Below are positions 1 through 6,367 of a stretch of 7,339 nt of DNA, one piece after another. A model generated the notes under the pieces. The model saw nothing but the letters and a program-made list of their open reading frames with translations, had not been told where the DNA came from and made no database searches. Both the position numbers and the translations under genes were made by a program. Each line of letters opens with the position of its first letter. Positions within the stretch are counted from its first letter, which is position 1. Source of the stretch: an uncultured Anaerosacchariphilus sp. (GTDB lineage: Bacteria > Bacillota > Clostridia > Lachnospirales > Lachnospiraceae); the NCBI GenBank assembly GCA_934373375.1, contig CAKROP010000099.1, positions 1 through 7,339 of the forward strand. Reading direction: 5' to 3'.

Positions 1-428
1 TGATCGGCGGCCAGGTGGTGGATGTGGAGTCCGAGGGACAGCCCCTCTCCAGAGAGAAGCTGGATTTCATCTACCGTCTGAAGACCAGCGCCCTGATTGA
101 GGCGGCCATGATGGTGGGCGCGGTGCTGGCAGGCGCTTCCGACGAAGAAGTGGCGGCCATCGAGCGCGTGGCGAACGATGTGGGACTGGCTTTCCAAATC
201 CAGGACGATATTCTGGACGTGACGAGTACCCTGGAGGTGCTTGGAAAACCGATCCACAGCGACGATAAGAATAACAAGACTACCTATGTAACGCTGGAAG
301 GCCTTGACAAGGCGAAGAAGGATGTGGAGGAGATTTCTGAGAGAGCTCTTTCCACCATGGCTTCCCTGGAGCATAAGAACGCGTTCCTGGAAGAACTGAT
401 CCGAATGCTGATTACGAGAGAAAAATAG
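1..428 (+). CDS. ispA: Polyprenyl (farnesyl/geranylgeranyl) diphosphate synthase, 5'-truncated
   Basis: This is the C-terminal half of a class I trans-isoprenyl diphosphate synthase. These cytosolic enzymes condense isopentenyl diphosphate with allylic diphosphates to make C15 or longer prenyl chains. The frame is open from the left edge; the first complete codon is at 3, and the opening residues IGGQVVDVESEG match the family's conserved (M)xGGQ segment. The second aspartate-rich motif DDILD, which binds Mg-diphosphate, lies at 204-218 inside FQIQDDILDV, and the conserved KTTY follows at 276-287. About 142 residues are visible, against roughly 290-300 in full-length members, so the first DDxxxxD motif lies outside the window. 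The stop (TAG) is at 426-428. dxs begins 15 bases downstream, as in the Bacillus yqiD-dxs arrangement. ispA-type identity is well supported by sequence and context. The exact chain length cannot be judged, because the residues that set it lie near the missing first motif. Confidence 0.93.
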   Translation, partial: IGGQVVDVESEGQPLSREKLDFIYRLKTSALIEAAMMVGAVLAGASDEEVAAIERVANDVGLAFQIQDDILDVTSTLEVLGKPIHSDDKNNKTTYVTLEGLDKAKKDVEEISERALSTMASLEHKNAFLEELIRMLITREK

Positions 429-443
429 AACTGAGGTGAGGAT

Positions 444-2312
444 ATGCTGCTGGAGCAGATCAATCAGGTCAATGATATTAAAAAACTGAACAAAGAGGAC
501 TGGGAGCCGCTGGCGCAGGAGATCCGGGATTTTCTGATCGAGAAAATCAGTGTGACCGGCGGACATCTGGCTTCGAATCTGGGAGTGGTGGAGCTGACCA
601 TGGCCATGCATCTGGCATTTAACTTCCCTGAGGATCAGGTGGTCTGGGATGTGGGCCATCAGTCCTATACGCATAAGCTGCTGACCGGAAGAAGGGCAGG
701 CTTCGATGACCTGCGGAAATACGGCGGCATGAGCGGATTTCCGAAGCGGAAGGAGAGTAACTGCGACTGCTTCGACACCGGTCACAGCTCCACCTCGATT
801 TCAGCAGGCATTGGTCTGGTAAAGGCCCGGGATCTGACTGGCGGCCATCAGAGCGTCATTTCCGTCATCGGCGACGGCTCCATGACCGGCGGCATGGCTT
901 TCGAGGCTTTGAACAATGCCTCTCAGTTAAAGAGCAATTTTATTATCGTTCTGAACGATAACCAGATGTCCATCGCGGAGAACGTGGGCGGTTTGAGCCA
1001 GTACCTGAACGGTATGCGTTCCAACGAGGGCTATAACAATTTTAAAGCAGGCTTACAGAATACCCTGGAGAAAATTCCGGTATACGGCGACGGCATTGTG
1101 CGGCAGCTGAAGAAGACCAAGAGCGGACTGAAGCAGCTGGTGATCCCGGGCATGTTTTTTGAAGACATGGGTATCACCTATCTGGGGCCGGTGGACGGCC
1201 ACAATATCGACCAGTTGATTCGTACCTTCAACGACGCAAAAAAAGTGCATCATGCGGTACTGATTCATGTCTGTACGAAAAAAGGTAAGGGCTATGAGCC
1301 GGCGGAGCGTCATCCGTCCCGGTTCCACGGCGCGGAGCCCTTCGTCATCGAGACGGGCTTGCCCAAGAGCAGACGGGCCAAGGCCAATTATACAGATATC
1401 TTTTCCACGGTGATGCGAAAATTAGGCGACCGGGACGAGAAGGTGGTGGCCATCACAGCGGCCATGCCAGACGGAACCGGTCTTAAGCGTTTTAAAAATA
1501 TGTTCCCGGATCGGTTTTTCGATGTGGGAATCGCGGAGCAGCACGCCGTGACCTTTGCGGCGGGCCTGGCGGCAGGCGGCCTGAAGCCGGTGGTAGCGGT
1601 TTATTCCTCTTTCCTGCAGCGCGCCTACGATCAGGTGCTGCATGACGTCTGTATCCAGAACCTGCATGTGATTTTTGCCATTGACCGGGCAGGACTGGTG
1701 GGCAGCGACGGCGAGACTCATCAGGGCATTTTTGATCTGTCTTACCTGTCCAGTATTCCGAATATGACCATTATGGCTCCGAAAAATAAATGGGAGCTTT
1801 CCGATATGATGAAGTTCGCGGTAAACTATGACGGTCCCATCGCCCTGCGCTATCCCAGGGGGGAAGCCTACGACGGCCTGCAGGAATTCCGCGCACCCAT
1901 TGCCTATGGCAGGAGCGAGTGGATCTATGAGGAAGCGGATGTTGCCCTGATGGCTGTGGGCAGTATGGTGAAGACGGCGGAGCAAGTGCGGGATGCCTTA
2001 AAGGATACCGGTTACAACTGCACGCTCATCAATGCCCGTTTCGTCAAGCCCATCGACGAGCAGATGCTGGAAGAAGTGGCGAAGCAGCATAAGCTTCTGG
2101 TGACACTGGAAGAAAATGTAAGGAACGGTGGCTTTGGCGATCATGTGCTGGAGTATGTCAATGACAGAGGCTTCGATATGAAGGTTCTGAATATCGCCCT
2201 GCCGGATGAGTATGTGGAGCATGGCAATGTGGCGCTATTACACAAAGAGGTAGGCCTGGACGCGGAAACCATTGTAAAACGTGTGATCACGGCTTATGTG
2301 GGTAGAATGTAA
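444..2312 (+). CDS. dxs: 1-deoxy-D-xylulose-5-phosphate synthase
   Basis: Dxs is the cytosolic thiamine-diphosphate enzyme that joins pyruvate and glyceraldehyde 3-phosphate to give DXP, the first step of the MEP isoprenoid pathway and a precursor for thiamine and pyridoxal. The 622-residue length is normal. The N-terminal domain has HQSYTHKLLTGR (72-83; H72 corresponds to a conserved active-site His), GHSSTS (113-118) and the thiamine-binding GDG...NDN motif (143-145 and 171-173). The middle transketolase-like domain has the cofactor-activating Glu in VGIAEQHAVTFAAG (E365), then DRAGLVGSDGETHQG (414-428; R415, D423, H427) and RYPRGE (469-474). A C-terminal transketolase domain follows. The start ATG at 444 is preceded by GAGGTGA at 433-439, a good Shine-Dalgarno match with short spacing. 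It follows ispA by 15 bases and is probably co-transcribed with it. All key residues I looked for are present, and nothing suggests a frameshift. Confidence 0.98.
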   Translation: MLLEQINQVNDIKKLNKEDWEPLAQEIRDFLIEKISVTGGHLASNLGVVELTMAMHLAFNFPEDQVVWDVGHQSYTHKLLTGRRAGFDDLRKYGGMSGFPKRKESNCDCFDTGHSSTSISAGIGLVKARDLTGGHQSVISVIGDGSMTGGMAFEALNNASQLKSNFIIVLNDNQMSIAENVGGLSQYLNGMRSNEGYNNFKAGLQNTLEKIPVYGDGIVRQLKKTKSGLKQLVIPGMFFEDMGITYLGPVDGHNIDQLIRTFNDAKKVHHAVLIHVCTKKGKGYEPAERHPSRFHGAEPFVIETGLPKSRRAKANYTDIFSTVMRKLGDRDEKVVAITAAMPDGTGLKRFKNMFPDRFFDVGIAEQHAVTFAAGLAAGGLKPVVAVYSSFLQRAYDQVLHDVCIQNLHVIFAIDRAGLVGSDGETHQGIFDLSYLSSIPNMTIMAPKNKWELSDMMKFAVNYDGPIALRYPRGEAYDGLQEFRAPIAYGRSEWIYEEADVALMAVGSMVKTAEQVRDALKDTGYNCTLINARFVKPIDEQMLEEVAKQHKLLVTLEENVRNGGFGDHVLEYVNDRGFDMKVLNIALPDEYVEHGNVALLHKEVGLDAETIVKRVITAYVGRM

Positions 2313-2324
2313 AAAGTTTACAGG

Positions 2325-2348
2325 CGACTTCGCCGAAAGGCGAAGCCG
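2325..2348 (+). other. Intergenic GAAA-tetraloop hairpin between dxs and tlyA
   Basis: CTTCGCC (2328-2334) pairs perfectly with GGCGAAG (2339-2345) around a GAAA loop (2335-2338), a stable GNRA-type tetraloop closed by a C-G pair. Past one A-C mismatch (2327/2346) the stem gains two more pairs (2326-2347 and 2325-2348). No T-run follows, so it is unlikely to be an intrinsic terminator. The tlyA Shine-Dalgarno (AGGAGAG, 2363-2369) lies downstream of the stem and is not sequestered. The hairpin occupies the widest gap in the operon upstream of the recN terminator. It may be an mRNA-stabilising or processing structure, or one copy of a small dispersed palindrome; the window cannot decide. Confidence 0.6.
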
Positions 2349-2375
2349 TAAGAATAAAGCTTAGGAGAGAATGAT

Positions 2376-3221
2376 ATGAAGGTACGTCTGGACGTGCTTC
2401 TGGTAAACAGAGGCCTGGCAAAATCCAGAGAGCAGGCCAAGGCCATCATTATGGAAGGCAAGGTCTTTGTAAAAGGGCAGCGGGAGGACAAGGCCGGTTC
2501 CATGTTCGACGAGGCTGCGCCCATCGAAATTCACGGACAGAAGCTGCGCTATGTGAGCCGGGGTGGTCTGAAGCTTGAAAAGGCAGTAGCCCATTTTGAA
2601 CTGGGTCTGGAAGGAAAGGTCTGCATGGATGTGGGTTCTTCCACCGGCGGCTTCACCGACTGTATGCTGCAGAACGGCGCGGTAAAGGTGTACGCAGTAG
2701 ACGTGGGAACCAATCAGCTGGACTGGAAGCTTCGAAGTGATCCGCGTGTGGTCTGCATGGAGAAAACCAATATCCGTTACCTGACTCCGGATCAGATCGA
2801 TGAACGTCCCCGGTTTGCTTCCATCGACGTGGCCTTTATCTCTCTGACGAAAGTACTGCTTCCGGTGCGGGAGCTTTTAAGCGATAACGGCCAGGTGGTG
2901 GCGCTGATTAAGCCCCAGTTTGAGGCAGGCCGGGAGAAGGTTGGCAAGAAGGGCGTGGTGCGGGAAAAGAGCACCCATCTGGAAGTGATTCAGATGGTCC
3001 TGACCTATGCCTGGTCCATTGGCTTTGATATTCTGGCACTGGAATTTTCCCCCATCAAGGGGCCGGAGGGAAACATCGAATACCTGGTATGGCTGCAAAA
3101 GACTGGCCGGGAAGCGGCAGAGGAGATTCCGACCTGGGAAGAACTGAAAAGTCATCTGCCCGAGGGCGTAGAGCCGGAGCGGATCGTGGACGAGGCCCAT
3201 GGCACACTGGATGTAAAATAA
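2376..3221 (+). CDS. tlyA: TlyA family rRNA (cytidine-2'-O)-methyltransferase
   Basis: TlyA enzymes use S-adenosylmethionine to 2'-O-methylate cytidine in ribosomal RNA (C1920 of 23S, and in some types also C1409 of 16S); some homologues have been described as hemolysins. The 281 residues show an N-terminal S4 RNA-binding domain (about 1-60, opening MKVRLDVLLVNRGLAKSREQAK) and then an FtsJ/RrmJ-like Rossmann methyltransferase. The SAM-binding motif DVGSSTGGFTD is at 85-95. A K-D-K-E catalytic tetrad fits K66 (in SRGGLKL), D151 (SIDVAFISL), K179 (LIKPQFE) and E235 (NIEYLVWL). Each is three residues before the tetrad positions I recall for Mycobacterium tuberculosis TlyA. The start at 2376 has AGGAGAG at 2363-2369 with 6-base spacing; the ATG at 2371 is out of frame. 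nadK follows after 21 bases. This is the yqxC position of the Bacillus cluster. Whether it modifies one or both sites cannot be read from the sequence. Confidence 0.95.
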   Translation: MKVRLDVLLVNRGLAKSREQAKAIIMEGKVFVKGQREDKAGSMFDEAAPIEIHGQKLRYVSRGGLKLEKAVAHFELGLEGKVCMDVGSSTGGFTDCMLQNGAVKVYAVDVGTNQLDWKLRSDPRVVCMEKTNIRYLTPDQIDERPRFASIDVAFISLTKVLLPVRELLSDNGQVVALIKPQFEAGREKVGKKGVVREKSTHLEVIQMVLTYAWSIGFDILALEFSPIKGPEGNIEYLVWLQKTGREAAEEIPTWEELKSHLPEGVEPERIVDEAHGTLDVK

Positions 3222-3242
3222 GCAAATCGGGAAGAGATACAG

Positions 3243-4115
3243 ATGAATCGATTTTATGTGATTACCAATGTGGAAAAAGATAAAAATTTGGAAACCACCC
3301 GTCAGATCTGCGACTATCTGAGAGCCAGAGGCTGTGAATGTACGGTCCGGGAATTTCAGAAAGAAAAAGAAACCGGAGAGAACGGAGATTATCGCTACAC
3401 AGACGCCTCCCTGATTCCGGCCGGAACAGAATGCATATTGGTGCTGGGCGGCGACGGAACCCTGATCCAGGCGGCCCGGGACACCGTAGACCGGAAGATT
3501 CCTTTGCTTGGCGTAAATCTGGGAACCCTGGGCTTCCTGGCCGAGATCGAGAAAGCCGGTGTGCCGGATGCCCTGGACAGCCTGATTCTCGACAATTATA
3601 CCATTGAACCCCGGATGCTTCTGGATGGAACCGTATACCGGGAGGGCAGAGAGCCGGTGAAAAATCTGGCGCTGAACGACATCGTCGTGAACCGTGCCGG
3701 GGCGCTCCGCATTATTGATTACGAGATTTCCGTCAATGGGGAGCCGTTGAACCGGTATTCCGCCGACGGCATGATTGTATCGACTCCTACCGGATCCACC
3801 GGTTACAGCCTGTCCGCGGGCGGTCCCATTGTATCGCCCATGGCCAGTATGATTGTAGTGACGCCCATCTGTCCCCATACGCTGACTGCGCGAAGCATCG
3901 TATTGTCCGGCGGAGACCGGGTGACGGTGCGGACCGGATCCGGAAGGAGAAACCAGAGAGAAGAATCCTTTGTAACCTTTGACGGTGAGGTGCAGGTGCC
4001 GGTGGCTACAGGAGATTATGTGGAGATACAGAAGTCGGAAAAGACGGTCAACATATTGAAAATCAGCAGGGTCAGCTTTCTGGAGGTCCTGCGTGACAAA
4101 ATGCGCGGCAACTAG
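3243..4115 (+). CDS. nadK: NAD kinase
   Basis: NadK phosphorylates the 2'-hydroxyl of the adenosine ribose of NAD to make NADP, using ATP or polyphosphate, in the cytosol. The 290-residue product carries the family hallmarks in order: the GGDGT motif in LVLGGDGTLIQAAR (GGDGT at 69-73, with D71 the catalytic Asp), GVNLGTLGFLAE (90-101), NDIVVNR (145-151), and the NAD-binding glycine-rich block SADGMIVSTPTGSTGYSLSA (173-192), followed by GGPIVSP and TPICPHTLTARSIVLS (207-222). The start ATG at 3243 follows a modest GGGAAGAG Shine-Dalgarno (3229-3236). It is 21 bases from tlyA and 13 bases from argR, so co-transcription is likely. B. subtilis lacks nadK at this spot, while clostridia commonly have it here. 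NADPH supply for the MEP pathway is a possible logical link to dxs, but that is inference. No odd features are seen. Confidence 0.97.
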   Translation: MNRFYVITNVEKDKNLETTRQICDYLRARGCECTVREFQKEKETGENGDYRYTDASLIPAGTECILVLGGDGTLIQAARDTVDRKIPLLGVNLGTLGFLAEIEKAGVPDALDSLILDNYTIEPRMLLDGTVYREGREPVKNLALNDIVVNRAGALRIIDYEISVNGEPLNRYSADGMIVSTPTGSTGYSLSAGGPIVSPMASMIVVTPICPHTLTARSIVLSGGDRVTVRTGSGRRNQREESFVTFDGEVQVPVATGDYVEIQKSEKTVNILKISRVSFLEVLRDKMRGN

Positions 4116-4119
4116 GAGG
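4114..4119 (+). promoter_or_regulatory. argR Shine-Dalgarno overlapping the nadK stop codon
   Basis: AGGAGG shares its first two bases with the nadK TAG stop (4113-4115) and sits 9 bases before the ATG at 4129. It decides the argR start: the upstream in-frame ATG at 4093 lies inside nadK and has no comparable site. A ribosome finishing nadK would cover this site, so translational coupling is plausible. Confidence 0.85.
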
Positions 4120-4128
4120 AAAGACGAA

Positions 4129-4578
4129 ATGAAGATAGAGCGGCATGCAAAAATCATTGAACTGATCAACGAGTATGCCATCGAGACGCAGGAGGAGCTG
4201 GCCAGCCGTTTGAATGATGCGGGCTTCCGGGTCACCCAGGCTACGGTGTCCAGAGACATCCGGGAGCTGAAGCTGACCAAGATGGCGGTAAACGGACGGC
4301 AGCGGTATGTGGTGGTTCCCGGCAGCAGCGATCATATGGGCGACAAGTACATCGGTATCTTACGTGACAGCTTTCTGTCCATGGAAATGGCTCAAAATAT
4401 TCTGGTGGTCAAGACAGTGGCAGGCATGGCCATGGCAGCTGCAGCGGCGCTGGATGCCCTGCACTGGCAGGAGATCGTGGGCTGCATTGCCGGAGATGAC
4501 ACCATTTTCTGCGCAGTACGCAGTGTGGACGATACGATGATCGTCATGGAAAAATTAAGAAAAGCAATCAGGGATTAG
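4129..4578 (+). CDS. argR: Arginine repressor ArgR/AhrC
   Basis: ArgR is the arginine-sensing transcription factor. It binds ARG boxes as a hexamer to repress arginine biosynthesis and, in Bacillus, to activate catabolism. The 149-residue length is typical. The N-terminal winged helix-turn-helix (about 1-65) has EELASRLNDAGFRVTQATVSRDIRELKL, where the ATVSRDI recognition helix with S41-R42 is diagnostic. The C-terminal oligomerisation and arginine-binding domain (about 75-149) has VKTVAGMAMAAAAALDAL and then the ligand-contacting GDD in CIAGDDTIFCAVRS (122-124; D123 and D124). An in-frame ATG at 4093 would add 12 residues overlapping nadK, but the conserved MKIERHAKI start and the AGGAGG site favour 4129. 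recN follows after 13 bases, the ahrC-recN order known from Bacillus. I see no obvious ARG-box palindrome in the short flanking gaps, so autoregulation is not supported here. Confidence 0.97.
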   Translation: MKIERHAKIIELINEYAIETQEELASRLNDAGFRVTQATVSRDIRELKLTKMAVNGRQRYVVVPGSSDHMGDKYIGILRDSFLSMEMAQNILVVKTVAGMAMAAAAALDALHWQEIVGCIAGDDTIFCAVRSVDDTMIVMEKLRKAIRD

Positions 4579-4591
4579 CGAGAGGAAACGT

Positions 4592-6280
4592 ATGTTAGAG
4601 CATCTGCATGTAAAAAATCTGGCATTGATTCATGAGGCAGAGATTGATTTTACGGAAGGTCTGAATATCCTGACCGGCGAGACCGGAGCGGGAAAATCCA
4701 TCGTCATCGGTTCCGTGGCTCTGGCGCTGGGCGGCAAGGTGGCCAAGGATCTGGTGCGCCCGGGCGCGGACTTTGGTCTGGCGGAGCTGGTCTTTTCCGT
4801 TACCAGTGAGCGGTTAAAAGACCGCCTGAAGGAGCTGGACGTGATTCCCGAGGATGGGCAGATTATCCTGTCCAGGAAAATCATGAACGGCAAAAGCATC
4901 AACAAAATCAACGGCGAGACTGTCACTTTAAGTCAGCTCCGGGATACAGCGGCCCTTCTTATTGATGTACACGGCCAGCACGAACACCAGTCCTTATTGC
5001 AGAAGAAAAAGCATCTGGAGATTCTGGATGAATATGCCAAAGAAGAACTGCAGCCCATAAAGGAAAAGCTGGCGGCAGCTTACACAGAATGGAAAAAACT
5101 TACAGAAGAACAGAAGAACGCCCGGATGGACGAGGAGAGCCGCATGCGGGAGCTGTCTCTTCTGGAATTTGAAACAAAGGAGATTGAGGACGCAGGTCTG
5201 AGCATCGGCGAGGATGAGGAGCTGGAGCAGAGATATCGGAAAATGACCGGCGCGAAGCGGCTGATGGAGGCGGCAGGAACCGCCTACGGACTGACCGGTT
5301 ACGAGGAAGCGGAAGGCGCCGGAACGGCTATTGGCCGGGCGCTCCGGGAACTGCAGGGCGTCCAGAGCCTGGATGAAGAGCTGACGGCTCTGACCGGTCA
5401 GCTTTCAGACATCGACAGCCTGTTAAATGATTTCAACCGGGAGCTTTCTGATTACGTGTCCTCTCTGGAATTTGCAGGGGAAGAATTTGAGCAGGTGGAA
5501 GAGCGCCTGAATCAGCTAAATCATCTGAAATCCAAGTATGGCAAAACGCTGGAAGCGGTACTGGAATACGGTCAGAAGCAGCAGGAGCGTCTGGCGGCCC
5601 TGCAGGACTACGACGCCTATCTGGCGCGTCTGGAAAAGCAGACTGCGGAAAAAGAGCGGGAGCTGGAGGCTCTCTGTGAGGAGGCGAGCGTCATCCGGAA
5701 GCGCTATGCCGAAGTGCTCTGCGCAAAGATTCGCGGGCATTTGATTGACCTGAACTTTCTGGATGTGGAGTTCGAACTGGAGTTTGACCGCATTTCCGGT
5801 TATACGTCGGGCGGCTTTGACGACGCGGAATTTGTGATTTCCACGAATCCGGGTGAAGCCTTAAGGCCGCTGGCAAAGATAGCTTCCGGCGGTGAACTGT
5901 CCCGTATCATGCTGGCGATTAAAACTGTGCTGGCTGATAAGGATCAGATTGAAACTGTGATTTTCGACGAAATCGATGTGGGAATCAGTGGTCGTACCGC
6001 TCAGAAAGTATCGGAGAAAATGATGCTGATTGGCAGGAGCAGACAGGTCATCTGCATCACCCACCTGGCTCAGATCGCGGCCATGGCGGACACCCATTTC
6101 CGTATCGAAAAACAGGTGGCGGACGGCGGCACACGGACCGAGATCCGGCGTCTGACTGAGACAGAAAGTGTCGAAGAGCTGGCCCGTATTCTGGGCGGCG
6201 CGGAGATTACAGACGCTGTTTTCCAAAATGCTTCCGAAATGAAAGAACTGGCAGGTAACAAAAAGTCCCAGACTAGATAA
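4592..6280 (+). CDS. recN: DNA repair protein RecN (SMC-like ATPase)
   Basis: RecN is a cytosolic SMC-family ATPase recruited early to DNA double-strand breaks, where it tethers ends and assists RecA-dependent recombination. The 562-residue length is full-size. The N-terminal ATPase half has LHVKNLALIHEAEIDFTEGLN and Walker A GETGAGKS (29-36), with the Q-loop region DVHGQHEHQSL at 125-135. A long charged, Glu/Lys-rich coiled-coil middle follows (about 140-370). The C-terminal half has the ABC signature ASGGELSRIMLAIKTV (starting at 431), Walker B VIFDEIDVGISG (D459, E460) and the switch His in ITHLAQIAAMADTH (H491). The start ATG at 4592 is preceded by AGAGGAAA (4581-4588). I see no GAAC-N4-GTTC LexA-type box directly upstream, so expression probably comes from the operon. 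It ends 18 bases before a strong terminator stem, making it the last gene of the housekeeping unit. The 3' end also carries the -35 of a possible spoIVB promoter. Confidence 0.98.
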   Translation: MLEHLHVKNLALIHEAEIDFTEGLNILTGETGAGKSIVIGSVALALGGKVAKDLVRPGADFGLAELVFSVTSERLKDRLKELDVIPEDGQIILSRKIMNGKSINKINGETVTLSQLRDTAALLIDVHGQHEHQSLLQKKKHLEILDEYAKEELQPIKEKLAAAYTEWKKLTEEQKNARMDEESRMRELSLLEFETKEIEDAGLSIGEDEELEQRYRKMTGAKRLMEAAGTAYGLTGYEEAEGAGTAIGRALRELQGVQSLDEELTALTGQLSDIDSLLNDFNRELSDYVSSLEFAGEEFEQVEERLNQLNHLKSKYGKTLEAVLEYGQKQQERLAALQDYDAYLARLEKQTAEKERELEALCEEASVIRKRYAEVLCAKIRGHLIDLNFLDVEFELEFDRISGYTSGGFDDAEFVISTNPGEALRPLAKIASGGELSRIMLAIKTVLADKDQIETVIFDEIDVGISGRTAQKVSEKMMLIGRSRQVICITHLAQIAAMADTHFRIEKQVADGGTRTEIRRLTETESVEELARILGGAEITDAVFQNASEMKELAGNKKSQTR

Positions 6281-6299
6281 CCGGAGATTCTGCATACTA
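6271..6299 (+). promoter_or_regulatory. Possible sigma-G-type (forespore) promoter for spoIVB
   Basis: CATACTA at 6293-6299 fits the sigma-G -10 consensus CATnHTA at every position. GACTA at 6271-6275 matches 4 of 5 positions of the -35 consensus GHATR (the third base differs), with a 17-base spacer inside the accepted 17-18 range. Bacillus spoIVB is known to be transcribed in the forespore under sigma-G, with some sigma-F. The -35 lies within the last codons of recN. The implied start point, about 6305-6307, lies in the left arm of the recN terminator. Short motifs do occur by chance, so this stays tentative. Confidence 0.45.
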
Positions 6300-6334
6300 A
6301 AGACAGAAACGTGACATGCGTTTCTGTCTTTTTT
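6299..6334 (+). terminator. Intrinsic terminator after recN
   Basis: A perfect 13-base-pair stem is formed by 6299-6311 (AAAGACAGAAACG) and 6319-6331 (CGTTTCTGTCTTT), with a 7-base loop (TGACATG). A run of six T residues (6329-6334) forms the end of the stem and its tail. It starts 18 bases after the recN stop. Only three A residues open the left arm, so it works best on the plus strand. It separates the ispA-recN unit from spoIVB. Confidence 0.93.
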
Positions 6335-6367
6335 GATCTTAGGCAGCGCGGTGAGGAGAGTGCAAAG

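Noticed and set aside
1422..1985. A 187-codon minus-strand open frame inside dxs.
   Set aside because: It is fully antisense to the conserved transketolase domain of Dxs, and its translation resembles no known family.
2272..2300. TTGTAA followed by a TATGTG-like hexamer at the end of dxs, considered as a sigma-A promoter for tlyA.
   Set aside because: The -10 matches only about half of TATAAT, and the stretch is coding. It is no better than chance.
2325..2348. Intrinsic terminator between dxs and tlyA.
   Set aside because: The stem is good, but no T-run follows; the downstream bases are purine-rich. The following genes are arranged as one operon.
4093..4128. A 12-residue upstream extension of ArgR from an in-frame ATG at 4093.
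   Set aside because: It overlaps the nadK coding end and lacks a Shine-Dalgarno. The ATG at 4129 has AGGAGG at ideal spacing and matches the usual ArgR N-terminus.
2877..4280. A 467-codon open frame on the minus strand, antisense to tlyA, nadK and argR.
   Set aside because: It lies wholly opposite three well-supported genes. Its translation is His/Gln/Arg-rich with no domain I recognise. Long antisense frames are expected where GC-rich codon bias suppresses stops.
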